From positions 744,001 to 808,000 of the forward strand of contig CAJSYZ010000004.1 in NCBI GenBank assembly GCA_910574455.1: DNA of 64,000 nt. The letters are read 5' to 3'. Under the pieces are notes generated by a model. It was not told the origin of the DNA. It searched no databases and saw only the letters and a program-made list of their open reading frames with translations. Shown here piece by piece: positions 9,969 to 21,056 of the stretch (the first letter of the stretch is position 1; every line of letters begins with the position of its first letter). A program made the position numbers and the translations under genes. Source of the stretch: Trichaptum fuscoviolaceum. Lineage: Eukaryota; Basidiomycota; Agaricomycetes; Hymenochaetales; Trichaptaceae.

Positions 9969-11173
9969 TGACAGGACTTCGAAGAAGTACCACGACTCGT
10001 GACAAGCGGGAGCACGTGAACGTCACACGTCAAGTCGCGTCGTGCCTCTTTATCATCGACCACAACAACAAGGACGACTTCGAGCCTCAAGACACGATGA
10101 AGACCACGATTTTTACAACACTTGTGTCGGACGAGGCCTTATTTGTGCCACCCGCCTTAGTTCCTTAATACCTAGCGGACGCTACCCGCTCCATCAAAGC
10201 CATTCGGACGAGGCCTTATTCGTGCCACCCGACTTACTGCTCAAGGCCTTGCGGACGCTACCCGCTTTCAAAGCAGCGGACGCTACCCGCTTTCAAAGCA
10301 GCAGATGCTACCTGCTTTCAAAGCAGCAGATGCTACCTGCTATAACAAAGCTTACTCGGACGAGGCCTTATTCGTGCCACCCGACTTACTGCTCAAGGCC
10401 TTGCGGACGCTACCCGCTTTCAAAGCAGCAGATGCTACCTGCTTTCAAAGCAGCAGACGCTACCTGCTATAACAAAGCTTACTCGGACGAGGCCTTATTC
10501 GTGCCACCCGAACTTGTTCATGCCTTACGGCCATACGAACATTCATGATTATGTTCATGCCTTTTGGCCTTACGAACATGCGCTCCATTTTGTTCATGCC
10601 TTTGTGCCTCACGAACACGCGCTACATTTGTTCATGCCTTTGGGCCTTACGAACATTACTGCTTGTTCATGCCTTTTGGGCCTTACAAACGCATGCAACC
10701 CAGTCGGACGAGGCCGTATCCGTGCCACCCGAATCATTGTCTAACAGTGGTCACCAGCGGACGCTACCCGCTTGCAAAGCAGAGGATGCTACCCACTATA
10801 AAAGCAGCAGATGCCACCTGCTATATCAAAGCCCCAGGGGTGTGGAACGGAAGTAAGGTAAGTTTTGCACTCCATTGTCTATTTACATGGGTGGCACTAT
10901 CTAGCATGGAGACCTCGGTCGGCGTAGCCTTCCTTGTGGGTTTGCCGAGGCTTCTCCTCGTCAGAGGCTGCGCCTCCCTTCGGTTTTGGGCTTGACTCGT
11001 CGGCCCCTCGGCAACCTAAGTCGCTCTAGAGCAAGGACCTTTTCAGCAAGCTCTAGGGCGGCTTCTCCCATAAGAACCTGCCAGCCCAATTTTTCACCTC
11101 AGCATCCTTCGAGGAAGCCTTTCTTTCTAGATAGTCAACAGCAGACGGGAGTGTGCGGGAGCGCAGGAACGAG
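9969..11173 (+). repeat. Complex repeat family R1, copy 1 (with hairpin array inside)
   Basis: Begins GACAGGACTTCGAAGAAGTA and ends GCAGGAACGAGT. Its first 150 bp are nearly identical to 11176-11325 and its last 180 bp match 11407-11550. In the middle, where copy 2 has about 85 bp, this copy carries an 860-bp segment with the dyad-repeat array. Several reading frames are open through parts of it because of its composition, but none looks like a protein. Confidence 0.75.
10127..10825. repeat. Array of three interleaved dyad-symmetric repeats
   Basis: Type alpha (29 bp, TCGGACGAGG..CCACCCGA) occurs 5 times: 10127, 10204, 10356, 10483, 10704. Type beta (17 bp) occurs 11 times between 10174 and 10822, as AGCGGACGCTACCCGCT or AGCAGATGCTACCTGCT. 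Type gamma (about 27 bp, TGTTCATGCC..ACGAACA) occurs 5 times between 10514 and 10690. Every type has inverted ends able to form a short stem. The two beta versions differ by paired changes that keep the stem. No conserved protein is encoded. Confidence 0.9.
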
Positions 11174-11550
11174 TTGACAGGACTTCGAAGAAGTACCACG
11201 ACTCGTGACAAGCGGGAGCACGTGAACGTCACACGTCAAGTCGCGTCGTGCCTCTTTATCATCGACCACAACAACAAGGACGACTTCGAGCCTCAAGACA
11301 CGATGAAGACCACGATTTTTACAACCCACCCACCCTCTCCTTTGTTGGTGCCTAAAAAGATCTCAAAGAGGTCTTTTCGTGGCTGGTAGTACCCTGGGGA
11401 CGGCGGGCTTGACTCGTCGGCCCCTCGGCAACCTAAGTCGCTCTAGAGCAAGGACCTTTTCAGCAAGCTCTAGGGCGGCTTCTCCCATAAGAACCTGCCA
11501 GCCCAATTTTTCACCTCAGCATCCTTCAAGGAAGCCTTTCTTTCTACACA
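11174..11550 (+). repeat. Complex repeat family R1, copy 2
   Basis: Follows copy 1 directly as a tandem unit. It contains the first part, a short middle (CCACCCTCTCCTTTGTTGG, GGCTGGTAGTACC), and the last part up to CCTTTCTTTCTA, where it stops before the tail TAGATAGTCAACAGCAGACG. An orphan tail lies at 13037-13083 and an inverted, diverged copy at 18091-18520. Confidence 0.75.
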
Positions 11551-11570
11551 ACGATGCGCGGCACACATAG

Positions 11571-13034
11571 CCTGGAGGTTTTTACCACATATAGTATGGG
11601 TGGGTCGCACATGTGACAGTCAGTCATGTGACATTTGGTAGCGAGAAAGCTATGTCGATGGTACCATCGTGGAGCCATAGGCCCTGGCAGCCACCTGGCT
11701 TGGTTAAGCTGGCTGCTTCATGGCAAAAAAGCTGGCAGCCAGCTGACGTAGAAAATGGTAGCCCTTGCCATTAAACATAGTTGCTATGGATGCATCAACT
11801 TCATTTTTTTTTCCGGTTTCACCAAATGATATTTAAAAATAAATGATATTTAATTGTTAAATAAAGTACATGAGTCTAACTACTGACTGCTACTATATTA
11901 CAAGAATCAAAAGCAAGCAATATACATGTACCTTATGACCGAAGCTCAAAAAGTACGGAAGACCATCTGAGAGAGCATCATGCACAGTAGAAAACAGGTC
12001 CAAATAAGCCCCAGACAAAATCGAGATCACAAAGCAAGACACTGACTGGAGCTTCAAGTTCTTTCGACCATTCACCAGTCCAGTCGAGTACCCAGTACCT
12101 TCCAGTAGTACACCAGTCAATTGATTAAGCGTCATAAGCAAGAATGTGTAATGCCTTGAGAAGCGAGATCAGGCAGTAGAGGACGACAACATAGTCTCCA
12201 GCTTGTATAGGGTAAACCACGAACTTGAGGAAGTCAACGAGACAGGATGTAGATGCAGCCACACTGGTAGGTAGATGAGAGGACGCAAAGCTCAAAGTCA
12301 AGTGCGAGAGAGGCGTTGTCGGAGACAAGGATGACTGACATTTGGCGGCGTCAATAGCAAGGCGCCACTGGCAGAGGCATGGCGGGCAACCGCCGTCGTC
12401 GAGAAAGGGGAAAGGGTGAGTCTTGTGGAAAAGAGGGGACGGTCGGCGGAGTTGAATCTTCCTGCAATGGCTTTAGCAAGCTGGCCTACGTTGTCATCGT
12501 CGCGGATGTCGCTGACGGTGGGGAAGGAAGGAAGGGAGGTGAGGGACTTCTGCCAGTGTCGTACGACTGCCAGTGAAGTAGGCAACGCATAAGTCACATG
12601 ACTGGTTCCCCTAGCTTAGGGCAGGTGCCAATGGACTTAGAAGTTAAAATCAACAGAGTCCTTCACTGCCAGCTTGCTCACAAGAGTAAATGATTCTCAC
12701 GAACAGGAACATATGGCAAGGAAGTCCCGTCACGTCCATCTGCACACTTGGCTACTACTTGGATTCTATTTAGGTACCATGCATACGTAAACAGTTAACA
12801 AACACGTTCCCGTGGGCCTGCCGCCAAGGTGACCGTGTGATTTGGCAACAGGCTCCCTGACCATGCATAAACCATATAGAGACCCTGTGAATTCTATATG
12901 CCTTGCAACCCGTGCACAACTTGATCGAGTAATAATGGCAACTATGTATATACCTCCCCTCAACCAAATGTCCTAATTCACTGTTACCCAGATTTGGCAA
13001 CCAATACCTAGCCACCCTTATTTGGGTTCGTGGT
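11571..13034. other. No supported gene; hairpin-containing intergenic DNA
   Basis: Contains inverted pairs AGCTGGCTGC (11707) with GCAGCCAGCT (11733), and the palindrome GATGGTACCATC (11656). Hydrophobic minus-strand frames at 11890-12600 have neither recognised motifs nor paralogues in the window, so I do not call a gene, though a short intron-containing minus-strand gene cannot be excluded. Confidence 0.45.
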
Positions 13035-13083
13035 GTAGATAGTCAACAGCAGACGGGAGCGTGCGGGAGCGCAGGAACGAGTC
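13035..13083 (+). repeat. Complex repeat family R1, orphan tail (copy 3)
   Basis: AGATAGTCAACAGCAGACGG through GCAGGAACGAGT, matching 11129-11173 with one or two differences. Only the tail is present. Confidence 0.8.
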
Positions 13084-13557
13084 TCATTTACCCTTGCGAC
13101 CCCTTGCGACCCGGGTCCACCCGTCCCCGAAGAGTCCGAGTCGGCTAGACCCTTGACTCCAACTTTTAAGACTGACTAAGCCTAGATTTAGTTAAATCAA
13201 GGTATGTACTTAACTGAACCTCAAACTTAAGTAATTTAACTCTATAAGTAAAATACATCACTCTGCTATAAACAACTGGAACCTGGAAAATGAGTTTAAT
13301 GACAGAATGAAATATGTTCTTGCTTCGCATAGCAAATCTCCCTGCCAGTGAACTTAGTTTAATAACATTACCACTACAGTAGCAGTCGTATTTCGGTACA
13401 GAAAATTTGTTGGCACTCAGGCTGGCAGAGGTCCCTGACTTACCAGAAGCAGCCTTTGAGGACTCTTGTCTTGCACCCACACCATTGTTCTTCTCTTCGT
13501 TATCGTCGTTACTGCCTGTTCAGCATCAAAACGCCACCAAAGTGTTTCTATATAACG

Positions 13558-15461
13558 ATGGCAGAAGAGAGATCTACTCAAGTAAGAATTTCTCAACGTC
13601 CTCGCTGACAAGTTTCCAAGTACGTATCGTGAACTCTTGCGCAAAGACATTGATCCAACGTTACATCCAGTCGCCATACACCTCAATGGATGTCGTTAAT
13701 GCTATACCTGAGCTCATCGAGCGTCTAGTGAAATGTGCGAGGCTCGTCCAAGATGCTGCTAATATCGACAAGGCTGTCGACTACGACATTGACCATGGGC
13801 GCCATATGGCACACCAGCTCGTTCTCATGGCGCAAATCATGAAACGCTCTAAGTACCTCCCGGGTACTGCAGCGGAAGTTTCCAGCGCTCTGTGCAAGGC
13901 AGAGCAGGCGACTATCGAAGTCAATTGCAAGCTCAATGAGCTTAGTGCAAGATTCGGTCTGAGCCCAGATACGCAGCATACTCTTCCGAACGACATGCCA
14001 GCACCTGACGCCTCGGCCTCTACGTCCTCTCAGGATACGCTTTCTGAGAAGCCCAGTCTCACTACTAAAGCCGAACAGTTCAGCATCGGTACTGCTTTTC
14101 GCCGACGATGGAGTTGCATTCCTGTCACGGGCATCAAGCTCAAGCTGAAAACCTTTCTGTTGCAATCGAAGGCTAGATTGCCGAGGAAACAAGCTATCTT
14201 TCGCTTAATGAATGGAGTACACTACTTGGCTCTTATGCAACAAGACCTCAAGGCTGCATTGGCGCGAATGGATCGGGCCCACGATGACCTATTCCGTCTC
14301 ATGTTCATTGCTCCCATGCATCTTCGTGTCGTCGGGGATGAAGACGCTCAGGAATTTATTCGGAACGCGCAGATTCGAAGGGATGACCCACGTCCGGTTG
14401 AGCAACTCACTATCCCTCGGGAATGGCTTCGTCCAGTCGATGACCGATTGAAGGCCAACAAGGTTCTACAGGAACGTCCTTATACACTATATACCGTTAC
14501 GGATGGACCATACGCAGGCTGCCTTGTTGATAGACGTGATATCCGGCACCTCTGGACTAATAGAAAACTCGACAAAGCTCTTGGAGATACCGACTTCCTA
14601 GCCCGAGTGCTACGTAGGGATCCGACGTCGAAGGACGGACGCACGGACGAGAAGATCGCTGTCCTCCGGTGCCGTGGGGTGTCTTTTCCCAACAGGGACC
14701 TTCATGATCTAGTTTTCCAGCTTCCGCCTGGTCTCGGTGCGCCTCGTACTCTGCGGCGGGTCCTTCTCGATGACAGTCCAGATACCCATATTAAGGATGC
14801 GCGGATCAAGCTGGCCTTGCAGCTATGCACAGCCTTGCACGTCTTACATTCTCTCAACGTCGTCCACAAAGGTGTTCGGCCGGAGAACATCATTTTGCTC
14901 CCGCCTCTCGATTCATCGGTCGTTGGAGACGGGAACTCGCCGGCTCTGACTCTGGGCAAGCCGTACCTCGCTGGATTCTGCTATAGTCGATCCGACAACT
15001 CGGACTCGGGCATGGCCAAGCCTTACAACGCTACCTTCGCTGAGCTCATCTACTTTCACCCGCGCCACATTAGGACGCATCGAGACTACGAATTTGACCA
15101 GTCGGACGACATTTACAGCCTTGGAATATGTCTCCTCGAAATAGGACTCTGGAGGTCTCTTCTGTATTGGGGCGAGAAGGATGACTGGTACATCACTCGC
15201 GAAGAGTGGGGCTTGAGGGATGCTCGATTCTACACAGAAGACGGATTTAACAAGGACAACGCTTGGTACATGAGGAAGGACGAGTTTATGAAAGTCGCCA
15301 GGGAGGCACTTCCCGTCACAATGTCTTCTACTTATGCCGAGGTTGTCTTGTCGTGCCTGAATTTCAGAGAGATGGAGAATGCGCGAGTGGGCCTGGAAGC
15401 TAATGTACCGCTGGACTTTGTCGAAGAAGTGATGTCAAAACTTATATCCATGAAGTATTGA
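13558..15461 (+). CDS. Pseudokinase with helical N-terminal domain
   Basis: Model: ATG at 13558, intron 13582-13670 (AAG/GTAAGAATT-type donor, TTACATCCAG acceptor, phase 0), exon 2 to 15461, giving 604 residues. Residues about 14-105 are helix-rich (IPELIERLVKCARLVQDAAN); a Ser-rich linker follows to about 150. The C-terminal 270 residues have a kinase fold: HVLHSLNVVHKGVRPENIIL in the catalytic-loop position (His-Lys-Gly instead of His-Arg-Asp, Arg for the loop Lys), LAGFC in place of DFG, and QSDDIYSLGICLLEI keeping the subdomain IX Asp. No Gly-rich loop or VAIK Lys is seen. It is therefore predicted to be catalytically dead. Helical-bundle plus pseudokinase recalls fungal HeLo-kinase and MLKL-like cell-death proteins; that link is inference from architecture. 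An in-frame ATG at 13686 is an alternative start. Confidence 0.72.
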
Positions 15462-15707
15462 TTATACGACAAACATCAATGACCTTGATTTTTGACGAAA
15501 AAGAGATGTAGCTTCCGATTTTCTGTTTTAACGACTGATCAATCAAGATGTCGTGCACTTTGTGCTTCATCATGTTCTGATACTTAATTCTTATGATTTT
15601 AATGCAATTGTACTCTGCACCTTTCAGACAGTTATCGATATAATCAGACTACGCAATTTGAAGTTTTGAATGCTAATGAGAGAATGGTCAAATCAGGATG
15701 TTACATT
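15462..15707. other. Intergenic, convergent gene ends
   Basis: AT-rich 246 bp between the pseudokinase stop and the broken end of the kinase fragment. Nothing recognisable. Confidence 0.6.
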
Positions 15708-16065
15708 ATTGCCTTCTCCGGACTTCCCTTCTCGATCCGCTTGATGAATACCTTCTCTCCGGTTTCAAACCGCGTGGCGTCCATCGTTTTGCTGTGCTGT
15801 GCAAATAATGCAAGCGGATGAGAGCACTCAGACATAGCCTACTTATAAGTGCGTCCTCTTTACCAGCCCGGCTTCTTCCCGAAGTGCGCCAACATGCCAC
15901 CCAATCTGTGCGAAAGCGAGGACGCAGCCGATACCCGCGTTCTTCCAGCATCACATAACGATCCCTCCACCAGATTTCATACTTAAGGAGAGTAGCATCG
16001 TCGATAACAGAATCGGTTTCGTCTTCAGCAGTAGGCGTCAGCGGAATATCGTTGGTGTTGGACAT
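15708..16065 (-). pseudogene. Kinase-like gene fragment (copy of the gene at 57731)
   Basis: Matches the first exon (MSNTNDIPLTPTAEDETD, EIWWRDRYVMLEERGYRLRP) and the beginning of exon 2 (MDATRFETGEKVFIKRIEKG) of the intact gene at 57731-59059, including the intron between them. Similarity stops abruptly at 15708, corresponding to about 58102, before the catalytic core. A Trp-to-Cys change (VACW for VPSW) is also seen. It lies just downstream of the kinase gene at 16201-17652, the same order as on the right side, so it marks the edge of an inverted segmental duplication. Confidence 0.85.
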
Positions 16066-16200
16066 AGCTGACGGCTGGGATAGTCCTGTACGGAGGTGTG
16101 GTACTTCATAGTTACTGACGAAGTTGTAAAAGCCGCGCAGGCCTTCCAAGTTCTCGGGTCGTCTCATACAATAAAGACATTACAAGGTCTTGTTCGACAT

Positions 16201-17652
16201 TTAGCGTACAAGTTGTATTAGCGGTAGTCCTGAACTGAAGGTCAACAATAAAGACAATATAATGTAAGACCCGTGGCCGAAGATCAAAACAATTGGAATA
16301 TGGCGCTCTTGAATCACGATGTCCGAAGACAAGATCCTGGATACAATCAGTATAAGAAAATCCGGAAAGGAAAGAATGGCTTACTCGTCAGCCACCTAAT
16401 GTAGGCAGCACTGACAGCACCGACGGAAACACAATTCTGGAACAGGTGTACAAGTCGGTGTGTTTTGACGCGTCTGAGCTTCCATTTGATGACATGAATC
16501 GGCTGCCGATTTGAGATTTCCTCAAACATTTGGAGGGCTTCTACCGCTGTCGGCCGTGCCTCTGGATCTAGCTGGGTCATAGCCTGCATCAGAGGAATCA
16601 GGGGCTTGATGTTCTTATAAGACTATTCCGAAGGTTAGTTGTCATAATTACGGAGATAACGAAAATCAGAATTCACATCTATGAGGTCTTCTTTGAAGAC
16701 GTTGCCAAGAGTGTAGATATCGACTCGGAAAGGATCGTATGGCCGTGTGTTTGACAGCTCAGGAACCGAGTGATCTTGACAAGATTCGCCCAGCACCAGT
16801 TTCGTAACCCCTTCTTTGAATTGCGTTGAAATACCGAAGTCCGTAACGAAGTACTTCACACCTCCTACGGCTGTCCTGGTGATATAGGGCGCCAATCTAC
16901 GAATATCCGCAGTGTAAACCGGAAACACCGGATGAAAGCCCATCGGAAACATTTCTTCGGCATCATACATGATATTCAACGTGCTTAGGTCTCTAGTATC
17001 AAGTTAGAGAATTATACTCAACAAATGCTGTCACTGACCTGTGAGCAACGTTCTTCTCGTGGATGAAAACAACATTCTATGACAGGTGATCAGAGAAGAT
17101 AGAGAGGCTAGGATTAGCAGAGCTTACCTCAAGCATCTGCCTAACAAAGTCAAAGGCTTCCTCGACTGTGTTAAACGATGGCATGTTGAACGGCCGAAGC
17201 AAGGGCATAACAATGATCTCTTCCTCTGGATCGAGCTCACTTTCAAAACTGTCAAGGATACGAACGCAGTGGTTCCGTGGGTCGCGAAGAAGGTCTTCTG
17301 AGTTTAAGTACATGACAATGCTCTTCTCTGTAGTCCCCTTCTTCACAGCCTTCATGAACACTCTTTTCCCCGTTGAGATCTGGACGGCATCCATTACCAT
17401 GGCTTTCTGTAAAAGCATGTTGAACATTCCGTAAATCGTTATAAGACGGTAGACTCTCACCGCGTACGCATACCCATCTTCGCACTCCAAAGGGCTCTTG
17501 TCGGAGGCCAGCCAGGACGGCCTCCAGTTAGGCTGATATCGTGCTCGAAGGCGGTAGCCACGGCTTTCCAGCAGCTCACGATGTCCTGTCCACCATTTCT
17601 CCCCAGTATGCAATATCGTCTCAGCGATGTCTTCTGGTGTATCTTCATTCAT
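16201..17652 (-). CDS. Agaricomycete kinase-like protein, left copy
   Basis: Start MNEDTPEDIAETIL at 17652. N-terminal family motif GEKWWTGHRELLESRGYRLR; VFMKAV in the VAIK position; VAHR|DL..NIM (catalytic loop HRD split by an intron); VTDFGIS (DFG); VPELS in the APE position; PFRVDIYTLGNVF (subdomain IX Asp). These residues predict an active Ser/Thr-type kinase, although the N-lobe is short and lacks a clear Gly-rich loop. At least five exons; the last splice (GTAAGCCATT donor, TGTATCCAG acceptor) adds a hydrophobic C-terminal tail ending LIQLVR, conserved in the right copy. Without it the protein would end at 16347. Function in the cell is unknown; the family is greatly expanded in agaricomycetes. 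Confidence 0.82.
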
Positions 17653-18090
17653 CTCGTGAATACTTCGAGAAAACGACCACCTAGTATGCAAGAGGAGGAA
17701 CGGGAACTAACGAGCTCAGAGTTGAAGATAAGCTTCCGGGGTCTTACGTAGACTTGTCTTGTCTTGGAAGCCTGTCCTTCTTCTCGTTGAGTTTGGTGTG
17801 CCCAGGGGTTTGGTGTACCCAAGTCCAGAGACCGGCGCCAACATTTCGGCTTCCTGAACATCGTTCCGGATCACTCCAGACCATTAACAACCTCTACGAA
17901 TACAAGGACCCGAGCGCATTCGAGGTTGTTTTTGTCCACGAAGAGAACACTAGTCCGGATGCCCAGGGATCGCAGCAAGGTGTTTATGTTCGACGAGGCA
18001 GACTGGTCACTGGAAGCGTAGGCGGCTGACATTGCCTGGGCTCAGTGAGGGACGCGACTGTTCGGGTCAGCTTATCAAAGAAAAGTCGAC
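17653..18090. other. Upstream region shared with the right-hand kinase gene
   Basis: Reverse-complement similarity to about 55830-56121, for instance GACCCCGGAA near the gene and a GCGCTCGGGTCC / GCGTTCGGGCCC pair further out. It may hold the promoter and a 5' untranslated part. No independent gene seen. Confidence 0.5.
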
Positions 18091-18520
18091 TCATTCCTGC
18101 GCTCCCACTCGCTCTCGTCCGTTGAAAGGAAAGGCTTCCTCGATGGATCCTGTAGTGAAATTTTTGGGCAGGCAGGTTCTTGTGGGAGAAGCCGCCCTGG
18201 AGCTCGCAGAAAAGATCCTTCCTCTAGAGCGACTTGGCCAGATTGCCGAGGGACCGCGACGAGTCAAGCCCGCCGTCCCCGGGGCAATACCTACCACTAA
18301 AATACGTTTCTTGAGGTCTTTTAGACACCAAATGAGGAGAGGGTGGGTGCGAAAATTACGCGTTCTTCATCTTGCGTTGCCGCTGCCATCTTGAGGCTTG
18401 GAGTCCGAGTCGTCCTTGTTGGTGATGCAAGAGACGTGACGCAGTTTCACGCGTTACGTCACTGGCACGGTACCGTGACGCGTGCTCCCCCTTGTCACGA
18501 GTCGTGGCGATCCCCGCCGG
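18091..18520 (-). repeat. Complex repeat family R1, copy 4 (inverted, diverged)
   Basis: Reverse complement aligns with 11190-11550 plus the tail at 11150-11173: CCACGACTCGTGACAAG, AACAAGGACGACT, GGGGACGGCGGGCTTGACTC, GGCGGCTTCTCCCA, GGGAGCGCAGGAATGAGT. It is clearly older than copies 1 and 2. It sits between the kinase and the MDR genes. Confidence 0.75.
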
Positions 18521-18986
18521 GTTCTTAAAGTTGTCGGCGGTGGTTTTCCCAGACCAATGACCTTTTTTCTGAGATTAAACTTGATAGAGAATACATGAAG
18601 ATTTTTATGTTATTTCTTATCATCCTGATGACGAGGTCCTACAAGCGCGTAAATCTCAAAATAGATGCAATAAGGCCGCTTGGTCAACGGACTTTTGGAT
18701 TCCAGGCTTTCTATTGGCAGATAATCTCAGCCGATGCTATTTCGAGGGGTCAAGTTGTCTGCCTGTGCCGATGCTCGGTAAAGGAGACGCTGATACTCGT
18801 CGTGCTCGCTTTCGATAGACGTTCGGATTGTAACAACTTAGATACGCTGGAGCCGTTCGGAGTTGCAGTTACATACGTACAAGTATTCAGACATGGCTGT
18901 GCATGTACATGCTACACACACGAGCACCTACGCGATAAGCCCTAACCTACATGAGTAGTACGAACCGCTTCATGACCACACTATCA
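18521..18986. other. Intergenic, no feature recognised
   Basis: Downstream of the MDR stop on the minus strand. The plus-strand open frames have no recognisable motif. Confidence 0.5.
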
Positions 18987-20308
18987 CTAAGCTCCCCGAG
19001 CTCTGATAGCGGGTGTCTCTGCGATAAGATATACGAGCTTCTCTCCGTGCACTTTATCGTCTTTGAGGACCGCAACACCCTCCTCCACACTCTCCAGGCC
19101 GTTCGGAAGCACCTTCACCTTGAGCGCTTTGAGCGGTTTCGGGTTAGAAGGCGAAGGCGCAAGGTAACCCGAGATCTGGCGGTAGAAGCGAGACGCGACT
19201 GTTGAAGGGTCAAAGCAAATTAGATAACTTGAGATTAGAAACGATGACATGAGACGTACAGGCTTCATCTGCAGCATGCGCTGTACCCACCATCGTCCAC
19301 AGCGTGTCAATGCCAGGTGGAAGTTGCTCATCCTCCTTGACGTGCGAGACGAAGGTCACTTTCCCCTTTCCACCGGACGCAGTCTTCGCCAAAACGCGTG
19401 CGAGAAGCAGTGTCGTACCCTGTAGACTTACAGCATCATAGGCGACAGAAGCTGGACGCCCACTAACGGCGGAGATTAGGGAACGTTCCTACGAATGATC
19501 ACTGATTATAATGAGCATTCGGAGAGGCGGAATTAAGACGCACCAGCTCCTCTAAACTCTTTCCTCGATAATCCACAACAACATCCGCTCCGGCCGACTT
19601 GGCGTAATCGGAAGACGATCCTGCAATCCCGACGACGAAGAAACCCGCACGTTTGGCAAGCTGGGTTGCGAAGAACCCGACAGCGGTCGAGGCCCCATAC
19701 ACGATGATCGCTTGTCCATTATCTAACAATCATAGGATTAGGAACATGTATGACGATATAAGCCGAGGCCCATACTGGGAGCAAAACTCGGTTCTTCGCC
19801 TGGCTTGGGTGGCTCAGGGATTCCCAAATGAACGAAGAGTCCAATGGCGGCCGTCATGATGGCTAACGGCAACGTTGACGCTTCCTCAAAGCTTACATTG
19901 TCCGGAATCGGGAACGTTGTTGATGCTGGAGCGACAGTGTACTCTTGGTACGCGCCATACTGTTTGTTAAGATGATTTAGTCATCAGACGTATTGTTGTG
20001 ACGCTTTTGCCACACACCTTATTCTCTCCAGTTCCCATCTTGCTGAATGCCGCTACTCGCTCACCGCCCTTGTATTCCTTCACACCTTCACCCACTCTAA
20101 CGATATGCCCCGCAACGTCATTGCCTTCGACAGCCTCGTGCTCCGGAAAGTAATGAAACACCTTCCAATCCTTCGGGTTTGAAGCGACCGTGACATTCCT
20201 GATGAGGACTTCCCCCGGTCCTGGGTTTGGCACAGGCAGCGTCTGGAGCTTGCTGGATGTCTTGTTGCTTACGACAGCGAGCTGGATCTCGGGTACAGCT
20301 GTTGACAT
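18987..20308 (-). CDS. MDR-superfamily oxidoreductase (enoyl-reductase-like)
   Basis: Start MSTAVPEIQLAVVSNKTSSK at 20308, stop TAG at 18987. Conserved order of this group: GEVLIRNVTVASNPKDWK, VEGNDVAGHIVRVGEGV, FEEASTLPLAIMTAAIGLF, then the nucleotide-binding segment IIVYGASTAVGFFATQLAKR and GADVVVDYRGKSLEEL, VAYDAVSLQGTTLL, and a C-terminal exon RFYRQISGYLAPS. No zinc ligands are seen, as expected for the quinone-reductase / trans-enoyl-reductase branch, which uses NADPH. About six exons; the intron before ERSLISAVSG ends CATTCGTAG. All exons stay in frame. A second copy starts at 62724. Substrate unknown. Confidence 0.85.
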
Positions 20309-21056
20309 TTTGCGGGATGGGAAACGCGCAGTCGATGGTAGAAACTGTAGTTCTGGTGGTCCTTTTAAACCATCTGCGATAGCATGACTGATAATGCTGA
20401 TAAAGTTGAGCATCAGCAGAATTGTACACTATAGACTCAAAATGCTAAGGCTTTACTACATCAGGGAATCTTCTTTTTCACTTAAGGTTACTTAAACGGT
20501 CTGAAATTTACTGAAGCCCTGGGAAGTGAAATTCTACTGATTTACTGATTTCAGGCATGTGGTTTCATTATTCAGGAAGGGGCCTGCTGAAATCAGTGCC
20601 GTCGACTTAAATCAGCTCTTCAGGCATTCAGTCTTCAGCATTCAAGCATATCAGAAGTTTTTTTCTGGCATTCGAATTGCAGTGCTCAAGTGTATAAGTG
20701 TGTAAGGGGTTCAAGTAGTTCATTCCATAAGTAATTCATCATTTAATCATATAAGCAGACTTTTTTGTCTGTCGGTTTGCAGTACTCAAGCGTGTAAGTG
20801 CGTAAGAGGTTCCAGAATTACTTCATTTCCACAAGTAATTTAAGACAATAAGTAGAAATCAGTGCATCAGTGTCCCTCAGTAGCTACACCACGGCATCCT
20901 GAACCAGATTATATTTTGCCACTTCTACCTCGCTGGCAGGCTGTTCCTCGGCATATTCAGAGAACGAATGCCACTGCAAGTTGGTGGTAGTAAGAGCTTG
21001 AATACAGTGGCGGGGTGATGGGTCAAAGCCGAAGCTCACCAGAGATCGACCTGCTC
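20309..21056. repeat. CTTCAG-rich dispersed repeat and tandem duplication
   Basis: 20490-20660 is rich in CTGATTTCAGG and TTCAGCATTC words, like 9650-9860 and 43030-43270. At 20678-20870 there are two diverged tandem units of about 106 bp, both with GCAGT[GA]CTCAAG and GTGTAAG..GTAAG words. No coding sequence recognised. Confidence 0.55.

Noticed and set aside
10042..10995. Repetitive protein encoded by the hairpin array
   Set aside because: Open frames are produced by the repeat period, are present in several frames, and the repeats vary in a way that keeps DNA dyads rather than codons.
11893..12597. Hydrophobic minus-strand gene
   Set aside because: Three adjoining frames are hydrophobic, but splice joins, start and family are all unclear; not enough to call a gene.
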